A DNA stretch of 64,000 nt from a virus, in the IMG/VR virus record IMGVR_UViG_3300026484_000308, positions 1-64,000 of that record; one strand, written 5' to 3'. The notes under the pieces were generated by a model, which was not told the DNA's origin, did not search any database, and worked only from the letters and a program-made list of their open reading frames with translations. The position numbers were made by a program, and so were the translations under genes. This document shows, in pieces, positions 32,640 to 41,414 of the stretch. Numbering within the stretch: position 1 is the first letter of the stretch; each line of letters begins with the position of its first letter.

Positions 32640-33518
32640 ATGAAAGAATTAAGAATAGATTATATAAGTGATTTGCATTTAGATTTTTGGATGAAAGAAG
32701 TTAATCCTCAATCACCAAAGTTTCAAAAACAATTACAAGAATTTATAAATATGATTCAACCAAAACCAGGTAAAGTTTTAATTCTTGCTGGAGACCAAGG
32801 GCATTATTTCTCTCAGGATTCAGCATTACTTCTGGAACTTAAGAAATACTATGAAAATATTTTAATAGTTCCAGGTAATCATGATATGTATTTAATTAGT
32901 AACAAACAGGAAAAAAAATATAACTGGAATTCTAAAAATAGACTTTTAGAAATGAAAAGATTTTGTAATGAACATGATGGTTTATATTTTATGGATGGTG
33001 ATGTAATATCTATAGATGGTTTTAAAATTGGTGGTATTGGTATGTGGCATGATTGGTCTTATGGAAAAGAACTTGGTTATTCGGATACCGAAATGGAAGA
33101 GATTTGGAAACGGGTTATGAATGATGCTAATTTAATATTTCAAGATTCGAAAAAGAATTATAATATTTCTTTCGGTTATGGGGGAAAAGAAAAAATAGTT
33201 CATTTCAAACCTATGGAATTATATAAAGAGTACCGAGAAAAATTAGATAAGATGGAACCATGCCATTTAATGTTTAGTCATTATGGACCAATTATTCCAG
33301 ATAATATTGAGGAAGATTATAAAGAAGATGAAGTAACTTCATTTTATTATTTTGATGGAGCTTCGGATATTTTTAGATTAAAACCACAGTACTGGATACA
33401 TGGTCATACACATTCAGTATATGAAAGTAACCGTTCTGGTACTAAAGTTATTACCAACCCACTTGGATATCCAAGTGAAAATAGTTATGTAACTATTAAA
33501 AGTATTTATTTAAAATAA
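32640..33518 (+). CDS. Calcineurin-like metallophosphoesterase
   Basis: All metal-ligand motifs are in place: DLHLD (Asp11, His13), AGDQG (Asp52), PGNHDMYL (Asn80, His81), FSHYGP, and HGHTH near residue 251. At 292 residues it fits single-domain phosphoesterases acting on nucleotides or phosphoproteins. The substrate cannot be told from sequence. It is paralogous to the dead protein at 28345. It starts a new unit after the terminator, behind AAGGATAAAT, together with the NADAR and MBL-fold genes. Confidence 0.85.
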   Translation: MKELRIDYISDLHLDFWMKEVNPQSPKFQKQLQEFINMIQPKPGKVLILAGDQGHYFSQDSALLLELKKYYENILIVPGNHDMYLISNKQEKKYNWNSKNRLLEMKRFCNEHDGLYFMDGDVISIDGFKIGGIGMWHDWSYGKELGYSDTEMEEIWKRVMNDANLIFQDSKKNYNISFGYGGKEKIVHFKPMELYKEYREKLDKMEPCHLMFSHYGPIIPDNIEEDYKEDEVTSFYYFDGASDIFRLKPQYWIHGHTHSVYESNRSGTKVITNPLGYPSENSYVTIKSIYLK

Positions 33519-33528
33519 AGGATTAAAA

Positions 33529-33726
33529 TTGAAAAAAGAATATTTTTATTTTTACTGCGTAGCAATATTTGAAGATGAAAAACAATTAATACTGGATGGT
33601 ACGATTACCACCAATAGTCCTATAAAATCATCAGAAGATTTTAAAGAGTTATCTATCCGATTAAAAAATAATTATAAAACCAAAAATTTAGTAATTATGA
33701 ATTTAAATTTATTATTTGAGGATTAA
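33529..33726 (+). CDS. Small hypothetical protein, 65 aa
   Basis: The start is a TTG behind AAAGGA. The protein begins with an aromatic strand (KKEYFYFYCVAIFED) and ends in another strand (LVIMNLNLLFED), suggesting a small alpha/beta fold. Function unknown. Confidence 0.65.
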   Translation: MKKEYFYFYCVAIFEDEKQLILDGTITTNSPIKSSEDFKELSIRLKNNYKTKNLVIMNLNLLFED

Positions 33727-33730
33727 AAAA

Positions 33731-34279
33731 ATGAAGAATAAAATAAGAGAAGTTATTTACGAAGAGATAATTAAAGGACAACATCACGTTTTAACAAAAT
33801 TGATTTTAAATAATAAATTATCCCATTATGAATATTATGTGGGTATTCCTAAAGAACATCCATATTATAGAAAGAGTGATAATATGAAATCTAGATGGTT
33901 TAAAGAACCGGATAAAAGTCAAGAATATTTATACAAAATAAGTAAATCAATCTCTTTTAATAATACACAAAATCTTAGAAAAGTAGTTAGGAGCTTGAAG
34001 GAACCTTTTAGAATTAAAAATATAAATGATTTTAATTTTGATAGTGTTGTTGCTTTGGAACATGCTTGGTTATCTTTTAGTGGAAACTTCTACGAGTTTC
34101 TAAAAGAGGATTATTGTTATTATGGTGGTGGCATGTATGTACCAAGTTTTGGAGATGATTCTTGTAAAAAATCTTCAGAAATAGCTTTAAAATTACTTGG
34201 GAATCATTTTTTAAAGGTACATGATATTAGCCCGAAATATTCCGATTTTAAAATAAACTTTGAAGGAAGGGAAGGATAG
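33731..34279 (+). CDS. Hypothetical protein, 182 aa
   Basis: No family recognised. An upstream in-frame TTG at 33716 lies in the end of the preceding gene; the ATG at 33731 after GAGGAT is preferred. The middle has an aromatic, Gly-rich stretch (YYGGGMYVPSFG) that could be a binding loop. It shares an operon with the phosphoesterase and the NADAR gene. Confidence 0.68.
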   Translation: MKNKIREVIYEEIIKGQHHVLTKLILNNKLSHYEYYVGIPKEHPYYRKSDNMKSRWFKEPDKSQEYLYKISKSISFNNTQNLRKVVRSLKEPFRIKNINDFNFDSVVALEHAWLSFSGNFYEFLKEDYCYYGGGMYVPSFGDDSCKKSSEIALKLLGNHFLKVHDISPKYSDFKINFEGREG

Positions 34280-34282
34280 TAA

Positions 34283-34690
34283 TTGAAATTATACGAATTA
34301 AAAATACATAAACGTGATGATTATTTTTATAACCATGATACATTTAGTGTTAAACTTATTAACGTTATTGAAACTATTAAATGTGAATACACTTATAAAG
34401 AAAATAAAAAAATAATTAGAAATAATACTTTTTTAAAATATAAAATAAAAAATGGTAACGATATAGAAACTATTGATGTTACGGATGGAACTTATTTTAA
34501 AACGTTAGACGAACTTCTAGAATATTTTAAAAAAAAATATTTTAAAGTTCATTCGGATAAATATTATGATTATTATATGAATATTGATAATAAAGATTCT
34601 ATCACGTGTGTATCAAATTTATCGGCTAAGGGATTAGGATTAACCGAAGGTTATATAGATTTACAAAAAAAATTAAAGGAGAATAAATGA
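34283..34690 (+). CDS. Hypothetical protein, 135 aa
   Basis: It starts at a TTG behind GAAGGA. The protein is rich in Lys, Tyr and Asn, probably with a beta-strand N-terminal half. No family recognised. Its stop overlaps the ATG of the NADAR gene, indicating coupling. Confidence 0.68.
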   Translation: MKLYELKIHKRDDYFYNHDTFSVKLINVIETIKCEYTYKENKKIIRNNTFLKYKIKNGNDIETIDVTDGTYFKTLDELLEYFKKKYFKVHSDKYYDYYMNIDNKDSITCVSNLSAKGLGLTEGYIDLQKKLKENK

Positions 34691-35655
34691 AAAAAGTAAA
34701 AAGTTTAAATGAACTTATAAATGGAGAATATTATTGGATGCATAGTAAAATGATTTTTGATAATGGTTTTAGAAGTTCACAAATGTTAATACACCGTTAT
34801 CGAAATCTTGAAGATAGTAGAGCTTATTTTGGGGACCGTATTTGGGCATTTGATGGTAATAACCAAGCTATGGAAAAATATGATATTTATGGACCAGTTC
34901 CAAAACCATTTAGAGGTGATTTAAGCAATCCAAATAATTCACAATCTTCGGAATTTGAAAAAGTATTTGGAAATAATGAAGAATTGGATTTAATGATTGC
35001 TCAAATTAGAGATAGTTTTACAGAAGAAATTACAAAATATATTCCGGAGAGTAGCGCTTATAGTTCACCTGAATGTGTTTTATTTGCTCTTTATAAAAGT
35101 ATTGAAGATAAGTTATCAACTTCAAAAGAGATAACTAAAGGTACTGATAGTTTACTATCAATAGTTGACGTCTCAAAAGAAAATAAATTTGAATTTTTTT
35201 GGGGAGGAATATTTTCACAATGGGCTAAATATAATTTTACCGATGAATATGGAGTAATCTATAATTGTGCTGAACAGTACATGATGGCTCAAAAAGCAAA
35301 AGTTTTTCAAGATAAGGAAACGTATGATAAAATTATGGCTAGTACTAATCCAAAAGAACAGAAAGCTCTTGGTAGAAAAATAAAAAATTTTAATGATGAA
35401 ACTTGGGATAAATATAAAATAGATGTTGTTCGAACTGGAACGTATTTAAAATTTTTGCAACATCCAGAATTAAAAGAATATCTTTTAAGTACTGGTAATA
35501 AGGTAATAGTAGAAGCTTCTCCGTATGATAAAGTTTGGGGAATTGGTCTCAGTGAAACAGATCCATTAAGATTAGATCCAAAAAATTGGAAAGGGCAAAA
35601 TCTGCTTGGTTTTATTATAATGCAGGTAAGGGAACAATTAAAGGAGATTAAATGA
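34687..35655 (+). CDS. NADAR-domain protein (ADP-ribose glycohydrolase-like)
   Basis: The C-terminal half (about residues 168-318) is a NADAR/YbiA-like domain: FFWGGIFSQWAKYNF, then YNCAEQYMMAQKAKVF, AL...KNFNDETWDKYKID, and WGIGLSETDP ending in NLLGFIIMQVR. NADAR enzymes have been shown to remove ADP-ribose from guanine in DNA, reversing DarT-type toxins, and related domains act on ADP-ribose-like metabolites. The N-terminal 130 residues are unrelated, with WAFDGNN and many aromatics, and might recognise the target. A phage copy could protect its DNA from DarTG-type defence. Confidence 0.85.
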   Translation: MKKVKSLNELINGEYYWMHSKMIFDNGFRSSQMLIHRYRNLEDSRAYFGDRIWAFDGNNQAMEKYDIYGPVPKPFRGDLSNPNNSQSSEFEKVFGNNEELDLMIAQIRDSFTEEITKYIPESSAYSSPECVLFALYKSIEDKLSTSKEITKGTDSLLSIVDVSKENKFEFFWGGIFSQWAKYNFTDEYGVIYNCAEQYMMAQKAKVFQDKETYDKIMASTNPKEQKALGRKIKNFNDETWDKYKIDVVRTGTYLKFLQHPELKEYLLSTGNKVIVEASPYDKVWGIGLSETDPLRLDPKNWKGQNLLGFIIMQVREQLKEIK

Positions 35656-36428
35656 GATTTATGCAATTAGGAAACGGTGGTGGATTAGATCCAACAGCTA
35701 CGAATAGTAGTTTTTTAGTCCAGGTAAAAGATAATGAATATCTATTGTTTGATTGTGGTTTTAATATTATGCAAAGACTTATAGAAATTGAAAATAATCC
35801 TTCAAATGAATTTAATATTGGAATGATTAAATATGTATATGTTTCACATATACATGATGACCATGTCGGGAATTTAGAAACATTAATGTTTTGGAATTAT
35901 TTTAAAAATAATTCCAGTATTACTTTTCTTTATGCAAATGATGAAACGGAAGAATACTTTAAAAATAAATTATTTCCAAAATTATACAATGGTGGTAAAA
36001 TTGATACAAATTCTGTTATTAACTCAACAATGATAAAATTATATCATGGTTCTACACAAGGTTATAATATAAAAAAAGATATCAAACATATACAAAGTAC
36101 TAATGTTTCTATATTGGCATTATATAAAACATTTCATGGTGATTGTCAATCAAATGGTTTGGTTATTATTAATAATATAACTAATACTGCTTTGGTTATA
36201 AGTGGAGATACAAAGGCATCACTGCACTTAGAAGAAGAGATATTATATAAATTAAAAGATTGTAAATCTTCTATAATTTATCATGATTATAGCGATTGGG
36301 ATTGTCCTAGTAAAAATGTTCATGCTTGCAAAACAGATTTTGAATGTGAGTATTCTGAAGATTTCCAAAATCAAATTATAAAATATCATGATAATGGCGA
36401 TTTTATAACCGATTGGCAAAATTGGTAA
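35652..36428 (+). CDS. MBL-fold metallohydrolase (possible cyclic nucleotide phosphodiesterase)
   Basis: The metal-binding signature HIHDDH is at residues 66-71. It is preceded by LLFDCG near 33 and followed by FHGD (His162), SGDT (Asp186) and a late YHDYSDW/KNVHAC histidine region (His211, His224). The N-terminal GNGGGLDPTATNSS segment resembles the start of RNase Z and related phosphodiesterases. At 258 residues it is close in size to the MBL-fold Apyc1 enzymes by which phages destroy cyclic mononucleotide signals of Pycsar defence. That specific assignment is inference; RNase Z-like or other hydrolases remain possible. A terminator overlaps its stop. Confidence 0.75.
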   Translation: MRFMQLGNGGGLDPTATNSSFLVQVKDNEYLLFDCGFNIMQRLIEIENNPSNEFNIGMIKYVYVSHIHDDHVGNLETLMFWNYFKNNSSITFLYANDETEEYFKNKLFPKLYNGGKIDTNSVINSTMIKLYHGSTQGYNIKKDIKHIQSTNVSILALYKTFHGDCQSNGLVIINNITNTALVISGDTKASLHLEEEILYKLKDCKSSIIYHDYSDWDCPSKNVHACKTDFECEYSEDFQNQIIKYHDNGDFITDWQNW

Positions 36429-36452
36429 AAGGATCTTCGGATCCTTTTTTTT
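36428..36452 (+). terminator. UUCG-loop rho-independent terminator
   Basis: AAAGGATC (36428-36435), loop TTCG, GATCCTTT (36440-36447), then further T. It starts at the stop codon of the MBL-fold gene. Confidence 0.9.
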
Positions 36453-36479
36453 ATAATTAAAAATAAATAAAGGAAATTT

Positions 36480-38537
36480 ATGTCAGAAATATTACCAAAA
36501 TTAGATAATATACCAGATTTTGAAAATAAATTAATTCAATTAAATAATCAATTTCATATCAGTTCAAAGATTAAAGAAAATTTAGAAAATGAAACTGGAA
36601 CATTTTTAGAAAAAAATACTCTTATTGAAGATGAATTAAAATTATTAAATGATACTAAAATGCTTTTAGAGACTTTAAAAATTCATAAACTTAAAGAGAA
36701 AAAAGATTTTATTCTTAATATAGTAAATACTGCTTTAGTGGATATCTTCCAAGATAATATTAAAATAGCGATCGAACCTCAAGAAGGTAAAGGTAAAGTT
36801 AATACAAGTGGAACTCAAAAATTTGATATAATTTTTTATCAAAATGATATTGAATTAGCTAGAAATGAAGAATTGCTTATTTCTAATGGTGGTGGTATAA
36901 TGCAAGTTGTATCGATGCTTTTTAAATTATTAATAGGTTTTATTTATTCTAAAAATACTTTTTATATGTTTGATGAAAGTTTTAGTCAGTTAAGTGCAGA
37001 TAACAGAATTCGTCTTAGTAAATTTTTACAAATGTTTTGTGAACAATATAACTTTACTATAGTTGTTGTTTCTCAAGTTCTTGATTTAGATGAGTACGCT
37101 GATATCATTTATAGCGTGAATGCTAAATATAATAGTAATGGGGTTCGAGAATTAGTACTAGAGGATACTACTGTTAAAGAAGGTATTCTTGAAAGAAATA
37201 TTGGTGAAGGACAAGAAGGATTATGGGGATTAAAAATAAAAAATTTCCAAAGTATTAAAGAAATTGATTTAATTTTTAAAGGTTATACAATTATACGTGG
37301 TCCAAATAATTCTGGTAAAAGTGCTATACTTAGAGCAGTTTCATCTATTTTGTATAATTCATTTAATGTAAAAAAATATCCTCGTAAAGCTGGTGGTTTA
37401 GATACTAAAGGTAATCCAAGTAAGAAAGTTTTAAATACTGAAATAATTTTAGAAAAAACTTATTTTAAAGATCCAACAATAGAAGATGAAAAAAATGAAA
37501 TAATTCAAAAACGAGTAGGATTGCGTTATAAAAGTTCTAAAGTATCCTTTGTTATAGAAGGAGAAGAATATTACGGAAAGAATTTAGCCGCTGAAAAACT
37601 TATGGAAAAAATTGAAGAACTTGGATTCAAGTACATTAATTTAAAAGAATTTTATAAGAACTTTAAAGGTAATTTAAAAGATCAAACAGAAAGAATTGCT
37701 AGTACTACTCAGTACGACGGATTATTTTTAGTAGGTTCAAAAGGTAATGAAACAGAAAAAATTTTTAACTTTTTATTCAATACTGAAAATATTACTAAAG
37801 CTATTTTAAAAGTAAAAGAAGATATGATGCTTTTATCAAAGAATCATGAAACTAATCAAGAACGTATTCTTGAAAATACTTCTAAAATAGAAGAAGTCAA
37901 TAATGAAATTAGATATTATTTAAAATTATATTATTTAACAATTATTGAAAATTTATCTTTATTCGATACAAAAGAATTAAAAAATTATATAACCAATCTT
38001 GATTTTGAAATCAATACTAGAAATCAGATTATAAATTTAATTTCTAAAAATCTTAATTTATTTAATGATTCTTTTTTACAAGTTAAGCAAACGGTTCAAT
38101 ATACAAATAATTTAAAAGATAATTTTAATGAATTAAGTACTAGAACGGATTACTTAAATAAGCAAATTTTGAAATTAGAAGAATTAAAGATATTAATAGA
38201 TGAAACTTCTGGAAAATTAGAAATGGTTAATCAAGGACTTCTTTTAAAGAAAAATATAGAAACCTTAAAATTCAATTCAAATATGAAAGTAAGCGAGATC
38301 GAAGTAATTGATTTTAGTTTACGAATTAGATATCAAATTGTAGAACGATTGGAAAAGATTTTTAAATTAAATAATTATCTTGATCAATATTCAAAGGATT
38401 ATTCTAAAAAGAATAATCTTGACTTATATTTGGAACCAGTGATTAATCAATTACAAGTTCTAAAATTAAAACACCAATCTTTATTTACGGAATGTAATAA
38501 ATGTTCAGGTAAAGGTTTTATATTAAAAGGAAAATAA
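36480..38537 (+). CDS. Circularly permuted Rad50/SbcC/gp46-like ATPase
   Basis: All parts of a Rad50-type ATPase are present but in rotated order. Residues 20-90 form a coiled coil. Then come the C-terminal lobe elements: signature-like ISNGGGIMQVVSMLFKLLIG (135-153), Walker B FYMFDES (161-167), and the switch strand IVVVSQ (194-199). Only after these comes the N-terminal lobe with Walker A GPNNSGKS (274-281), then a long coiled coil (about 430-660), and at the very end the zinc-hook-like CNKC (Cys672, Cys675). A normal Rad50 runs N-lobe, coil, hook, coil, C-lobe. This chain is thus opened at the hook and joined between the lobes. It presumably partners the Mre11-like nuclease at 21512. Confidence 0.8.
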   Translation: MSEILPKLDNIPDFENKLIQLNNQFHISSKIKENLENETGTFLEKNTLIEDELKLLNDTKMLLETLKIHKLKEKKDFILNIVNTALVDIFQDNIKIAIEPQEGKGKVNTSGTQKFDIIFYQNDIELARNEELLISNGGGIMQVVSMLFKLLIGFIYSKNTFYMFDESFSQLSADNRIRLSKFLQMFCEQYNFTIVVVSQVLDLDEYADIIYSVNAKYNSNGVRELVLEDTTVKEGILERNIGEGQEGLWGLKIKNFQSIKEIDLIFKGYTIIRGPNNSGKSAILRAVSSILYNSFNVKKYPRKAGGLDTKGNPSKKVLNTEIILEKTYFKDPTIEDEKNEIIQKRVGLRYKSSKVSFVIEGEEYYGKNLAAEKLMEKIEELGFKYINLKEFYKNFKGNLKDQTERIASTTQYDGLFLVGSKGNETEKIFNFLFNTENITKAILKVKEDMMLLSKNHETNQERILENTSKIEEVNNEIRYYLKLYYLTIIENLSLFDTKELKNYITNLDFEINTRNQIINLISKNLNLFNDSFLQVKQTVQYTNNLKDNFNELSTRTDYLNKQILKLEELKILIDETSGKLEMVNQGLLLKKNIETLKFNSNMKVSEIEVIDFSLRIRYQIVERLEKIFKLNNYLDQYSKDYSKKNNLDLYLEPVINQLQVLKLKHQSLFTECNKCSGKGFILKGK

Positions 38538-39290
38538 ATGGATTATTTAAATTATTTAAAAACTACTCCAATAGATAATCAACAAGTTATATCCAGTACA
38601 CGTGGATTACCAAAATCAGTTTCTAAACAACCAGAAAATAAAATACCGAATCAAACACATTCCAAAGATTCTATAAATCAAATTAATAAAAGTATTTCTA
38701 GTATAGGTAATAATATTATGGGTGTTCAATTGCCTAGTGATTTAGGGGGAGATATTTTAAAAAATTCCACCCTTAATGATATATTGGATTATTCTGATTA
38801 TCAAGAATTACTAATGGATATAAAAAAATTTATTACTAAACAATATGGTGATATTTGGTATGCTAAAGAATTAGAGTCTTTAAATTTATATAGTTATTTA
38901 TTAAGTGAAGTAACTGGTATCATAAATAACATATTTCCTAGTAATAAAACTTTTGACATTTCTAACTACAGAGAGGATATTATTTTTGAAAAATTGGCTA
39001 ATTTATATTTTGGAATATTTCTTATCTTTTTACATGAAAGTGATGAGATGAGTATTTACAGTCTTTTAAATAGTTATATTAAACTTAGCGAAGATCCAAA
39101 TTTTCAAAGAGATAAAGGTATTATTTTTAATAATGCTTGGGATACATTGGTTCTTCCAATTAGCATTAAACAACATCATTTAGTACTTATAAAATTACTT
39201 GACTTTTGGTTTGGGATAGGCGGGACATGGGAAATTCTTAAAAAAAGAATTAAAATTAAGTTGTTAAAGGAAAGTGAAACTTTAAAATAA
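38538..39290 (+). CDS. Hypothetical protein, 250 aa, with disordered N-terminus
   Basis: The first 65 residues are polar and low in hydrophobics, so probably disordered; the rest (about 90-250) is helical with many Leu, Ile and Phe. No family recognised. It begins directly after the stop of the permuted ATPase and is surely co-translated with it, so an accessory role is possible. The region around its stop carries the ACTTTAA part of promoter site 2. Confidence 0.7.
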   Translation: MDYLNYLKTTPIDNQQVISSTRGLPKSVSKQPENKIPNQTHSKDSINQINKSISSIGNNIMGVQLPSDLGGDILKNSTLNDILDYSDYQELLMDIKKFITKQYGDIWYAKELESLNLYSYLLSEVTGIINNIFPSNKTFDISNYREDIIFEKLANLYFGIFLIFLHESDEMSIYSLLNSYIKLSEDPNFQRDKGIIFNNAWDTLVLPISIKQHHLVLIKLLDFWFGIGGTWEILKKRIKIKLLKESETLK

Positions 39291-39331
39291 CTTTAATAAC
39301 TTAACAACGAAATATAGATATCATTTATAAT
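39290..39331 (+). promoter_or_regulatory. Candidate promoter with TATAGATATC box (site 2)
   Basis: ACTTTAATAA starts at 39290, TATAGATATC is at 39313-39322 and TATAAT at 39326-39331. The distance of 23 bases between the first two boxes equals that at sites 1 and 3. It lies in the spacer before the 39373 gene. Unlike sites 1 and 3, no hairpin follows. Confidence 0.5.
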
Positions 39332-39372
39332 AAAAAATTAAATTAAAATAAAATAAACATTAAGGAATTAAT

Positions 39373-39873
39373 ATGGTAAAAGAATTAATAAAAGAAAATC
39401 AAAAAGAATTAGTATCGTTAGAAATTTTAACTTTCAGTGAGGATGTAACTGGATATTCAGAAAAACAATTAAAAGAAAAATATCATAGTTTTAAAGAAAC
39501 TTTTACTTTAATAGATGATCTTTCTCAACCTTATGTTATTAGAACGGTCGTTGGAGAACATAAAGACATTAGATCATTAGAACCAGAAATGATTCCAGAA
39601 TGTGATAGATTCGAAGTATCGGAAAGTGTTCAAAGTATTTTAAAAGATAATGAACTTCCAGTATATAAAAGTGATTTTGACCAAAATAATATCGCTAATA
39701 TTGCTAATCTTAAAGAACAACAGCTAAATGCAGCTATTAAACAAGAAATGTTTAATGGTCTTAAGGCTATGGAAGATGGAAAAATTAATCCGGATATAAT
39801 TAAAGAAGCTAAAGGATTATCTGATAAAGTTATTATCGATGTTCAACCTGAAGACGAGAAAACGGAAAAATAA
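39373..39873 (+). CDS. Hypothetical acidic protein, 166 aa
   Basis: An acidic, largely helical protein with no recognised motif. It is the first gene after promoter site 2 and has an AAGGAATT site. Confidence 0.72.
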   Translation: MVKELIKENQKELVSLEILTFSEDVTGYSEKQLKEKYHSFKETFTLIDDLSQPYVIRTVVGEHKDIRSLEPEMIPECDRFEVSESVQSILKDNELPVYKSDFDQNNIANIANLKEQQLNAAIKQEMFNGLKAMEDGKINPDIIKEAKGLSDKVIIDVQPEDEKTEK

Positions 39874-39881
39874 GGATTCTC

Positions 39882-41405
39882 ATGAAAATGGTTAGAAGTA
39901 AGCTCGATGATAAACGAGAAAAAAAGATAAAAATTGATTATAATGTAGTCGAGCAAAAAATAGAAGAATTTTTAATTAAATATAATATTGATGGGGAAAT
40001 GGAAATATTTATCCAAAATAAAATCAATAATGAATTAAATATTGATAAAGCTTATTTAAATATTATTAATAAAAAGGGTACTAGTCAACCACAAGTACAA
40101 GTAGAATTTTTTACAGATATAAAACGATACTTGACTAGCCTTATTAATGAAAAAATTCTTTTAGAAATCGAATATGTTAAAGCTAATGAGTCCGAAGAAA
40201 TGGCAGATCAAATAAAAGAAATATTAAATAATACATTAGAGGAAATTCCTTTAACTATGTTTGATAAAGGAATTAGTAGACCTACTTTAACAGCGTATCA
40301 TTATTTTTTAAAAGTACTTCATAAAAATACAGAAGCTTATATGGAAAAGAATGGTATTAAAAAAATTCGTAATGTTAAAAATCCAAATGAAATATTCTCA
40401 AATGAAATTTATAATATAGTTGGTAAAGATAATGAGTTAATGAGATTTACCTTAACTCTTAAAAACCTTATTGAGAACTGGTTAATTAAGTACAGTACTA
40501 AATCTCAAATTGGAGAATTTTATTATAATATTTTAATGATTACTCCAGAAACTATTATAGAAAAAATTTTAAAATATTTGGTAATGGTTGCAATTCGTAA
40601 TAAGAATCCTATGACTCTTAGAGCCATTTTTAGCTCGTATATAACACTTATACATAAGAACCTATTCTCTTATTACAGTACGAATCTTAGTAACGTTAAG
40701 GTTGGTTATTTTAAACAACTTGAAGAATTATTTACGGAAAACTTTGATTTAATTTTCGATGATAATGAAAAAAGAGATTCTAAAAAAACTATAACTGATA
40801 TTATGGTTAAAACATATCTTATGAAAAATAAAAGATATTTAAAAGATGATTTTGAATTCTTAAATAATGAGTACTTTCAAAGTTTCTTTGAAACCAACTA
40901 CTACGATGCTATTACCTCATATAATTATAAAACCGAATTCTCATTGTTGGATCACATGTATTTTTATGAAACTGCTTATAAATATACTAAGAACTTTGGA
41001 GATGATGGTAATGCTTTTGGTATTAATGAAAATAAACTTCCAGTGAGTTTAGAAAATACATCTGTGATTAATAGTTCATTTTTAAAGAAAAATACAAAAA
41101 AGAAAAATATTTTGTATATTAAAGAAAAACTAACTAAAAAATTATTTAGATATTTCTATAATATATTTGGGGATAAAGAATCAGTTTTAGAAATTCTTAC
41201 CAAAATGGCGGAGGATATATTAACCAAGTTAAATTTTAATCTTTATTTAGATGAAAATTTAAATAAGTTGGATTTAACCTTTAATGAGTACTTAGATAAT
41301 ATTGATTTCTTTATTGATAAAATAGAAAAAATTATACTAAGTGATGGTATAGAATCTCCAAATTCCGAAACCATATCCGATTTAATACCACAAAAGGTTA
41401 TATAA
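39882..41405 (+). CDS. Hypothetical protein, 507 aa, helical
   Basis: A large helical protein rich in Asn, Lys, Ile and Tyr, with a basic start (KMVRSKLDDKREKKIKI). I see no nucleotide-binding loop, zinc site, signal peptide or membrane segment. The length and lack of low-complexity sequence suggest a folded, conserved protein, possibly replication- or morphogenesis-related, but that is context only. It lies nine bases after its neighbour in the same operon as the 2H gene. Confidence 0.75.
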   Translation: MKMVRSKLDDKREKKIKIDYNVVEQKIEEFLIKYNIDGEMEIFIQNKINNELNIDKAYLNIINKKGTSQPQVQVEFFTDIKRYLTSLINEKILLEIEYVKANESEEMADQIKEILNNTLEEIPLTMFDKGISRPTLTAYHYFLKVLHKNTEAYMEKNGIKKIRNVKNPNEIFSNEIYNIVGKDNELMRFTLTLKNLIENWLIKYSTKSQIGEFYYNILMITPETIIEKILKYLVMVAIRNKNPMTLRAIFSSYITLIHKNLFSYYSTNLSNVKVGYFKQLEELFTENFDLIFDDNEKRDSKKTITDIMVKTYLMKNKRYLKDDFEFLNNEYFQSFFETNYYDAITSYNYKTEFSLLDHMYFYETAYKYTKNFGDDGNAFGINENKLPVSLENTSVINSSFLKKNTKKKNILYIKEKLTKKLFRYFYNIFGDKESVLEILTKMAEDILTKLNFNLYLDENLNKLDLTFNEYLDNIDFFIDKIEKIILSDGIESPNSETISDLIPQKVI

Positions 41406-41414
41406 AGGAAAAAT

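Noticed and set aside
33716-33730. TTG at 33716 as start of the 33731 gene
   Set aside because: It lies inside the end of the preceding gene without its own ribosome binding site, while the ATG at 33731 follows GAGGAT at normal distance.
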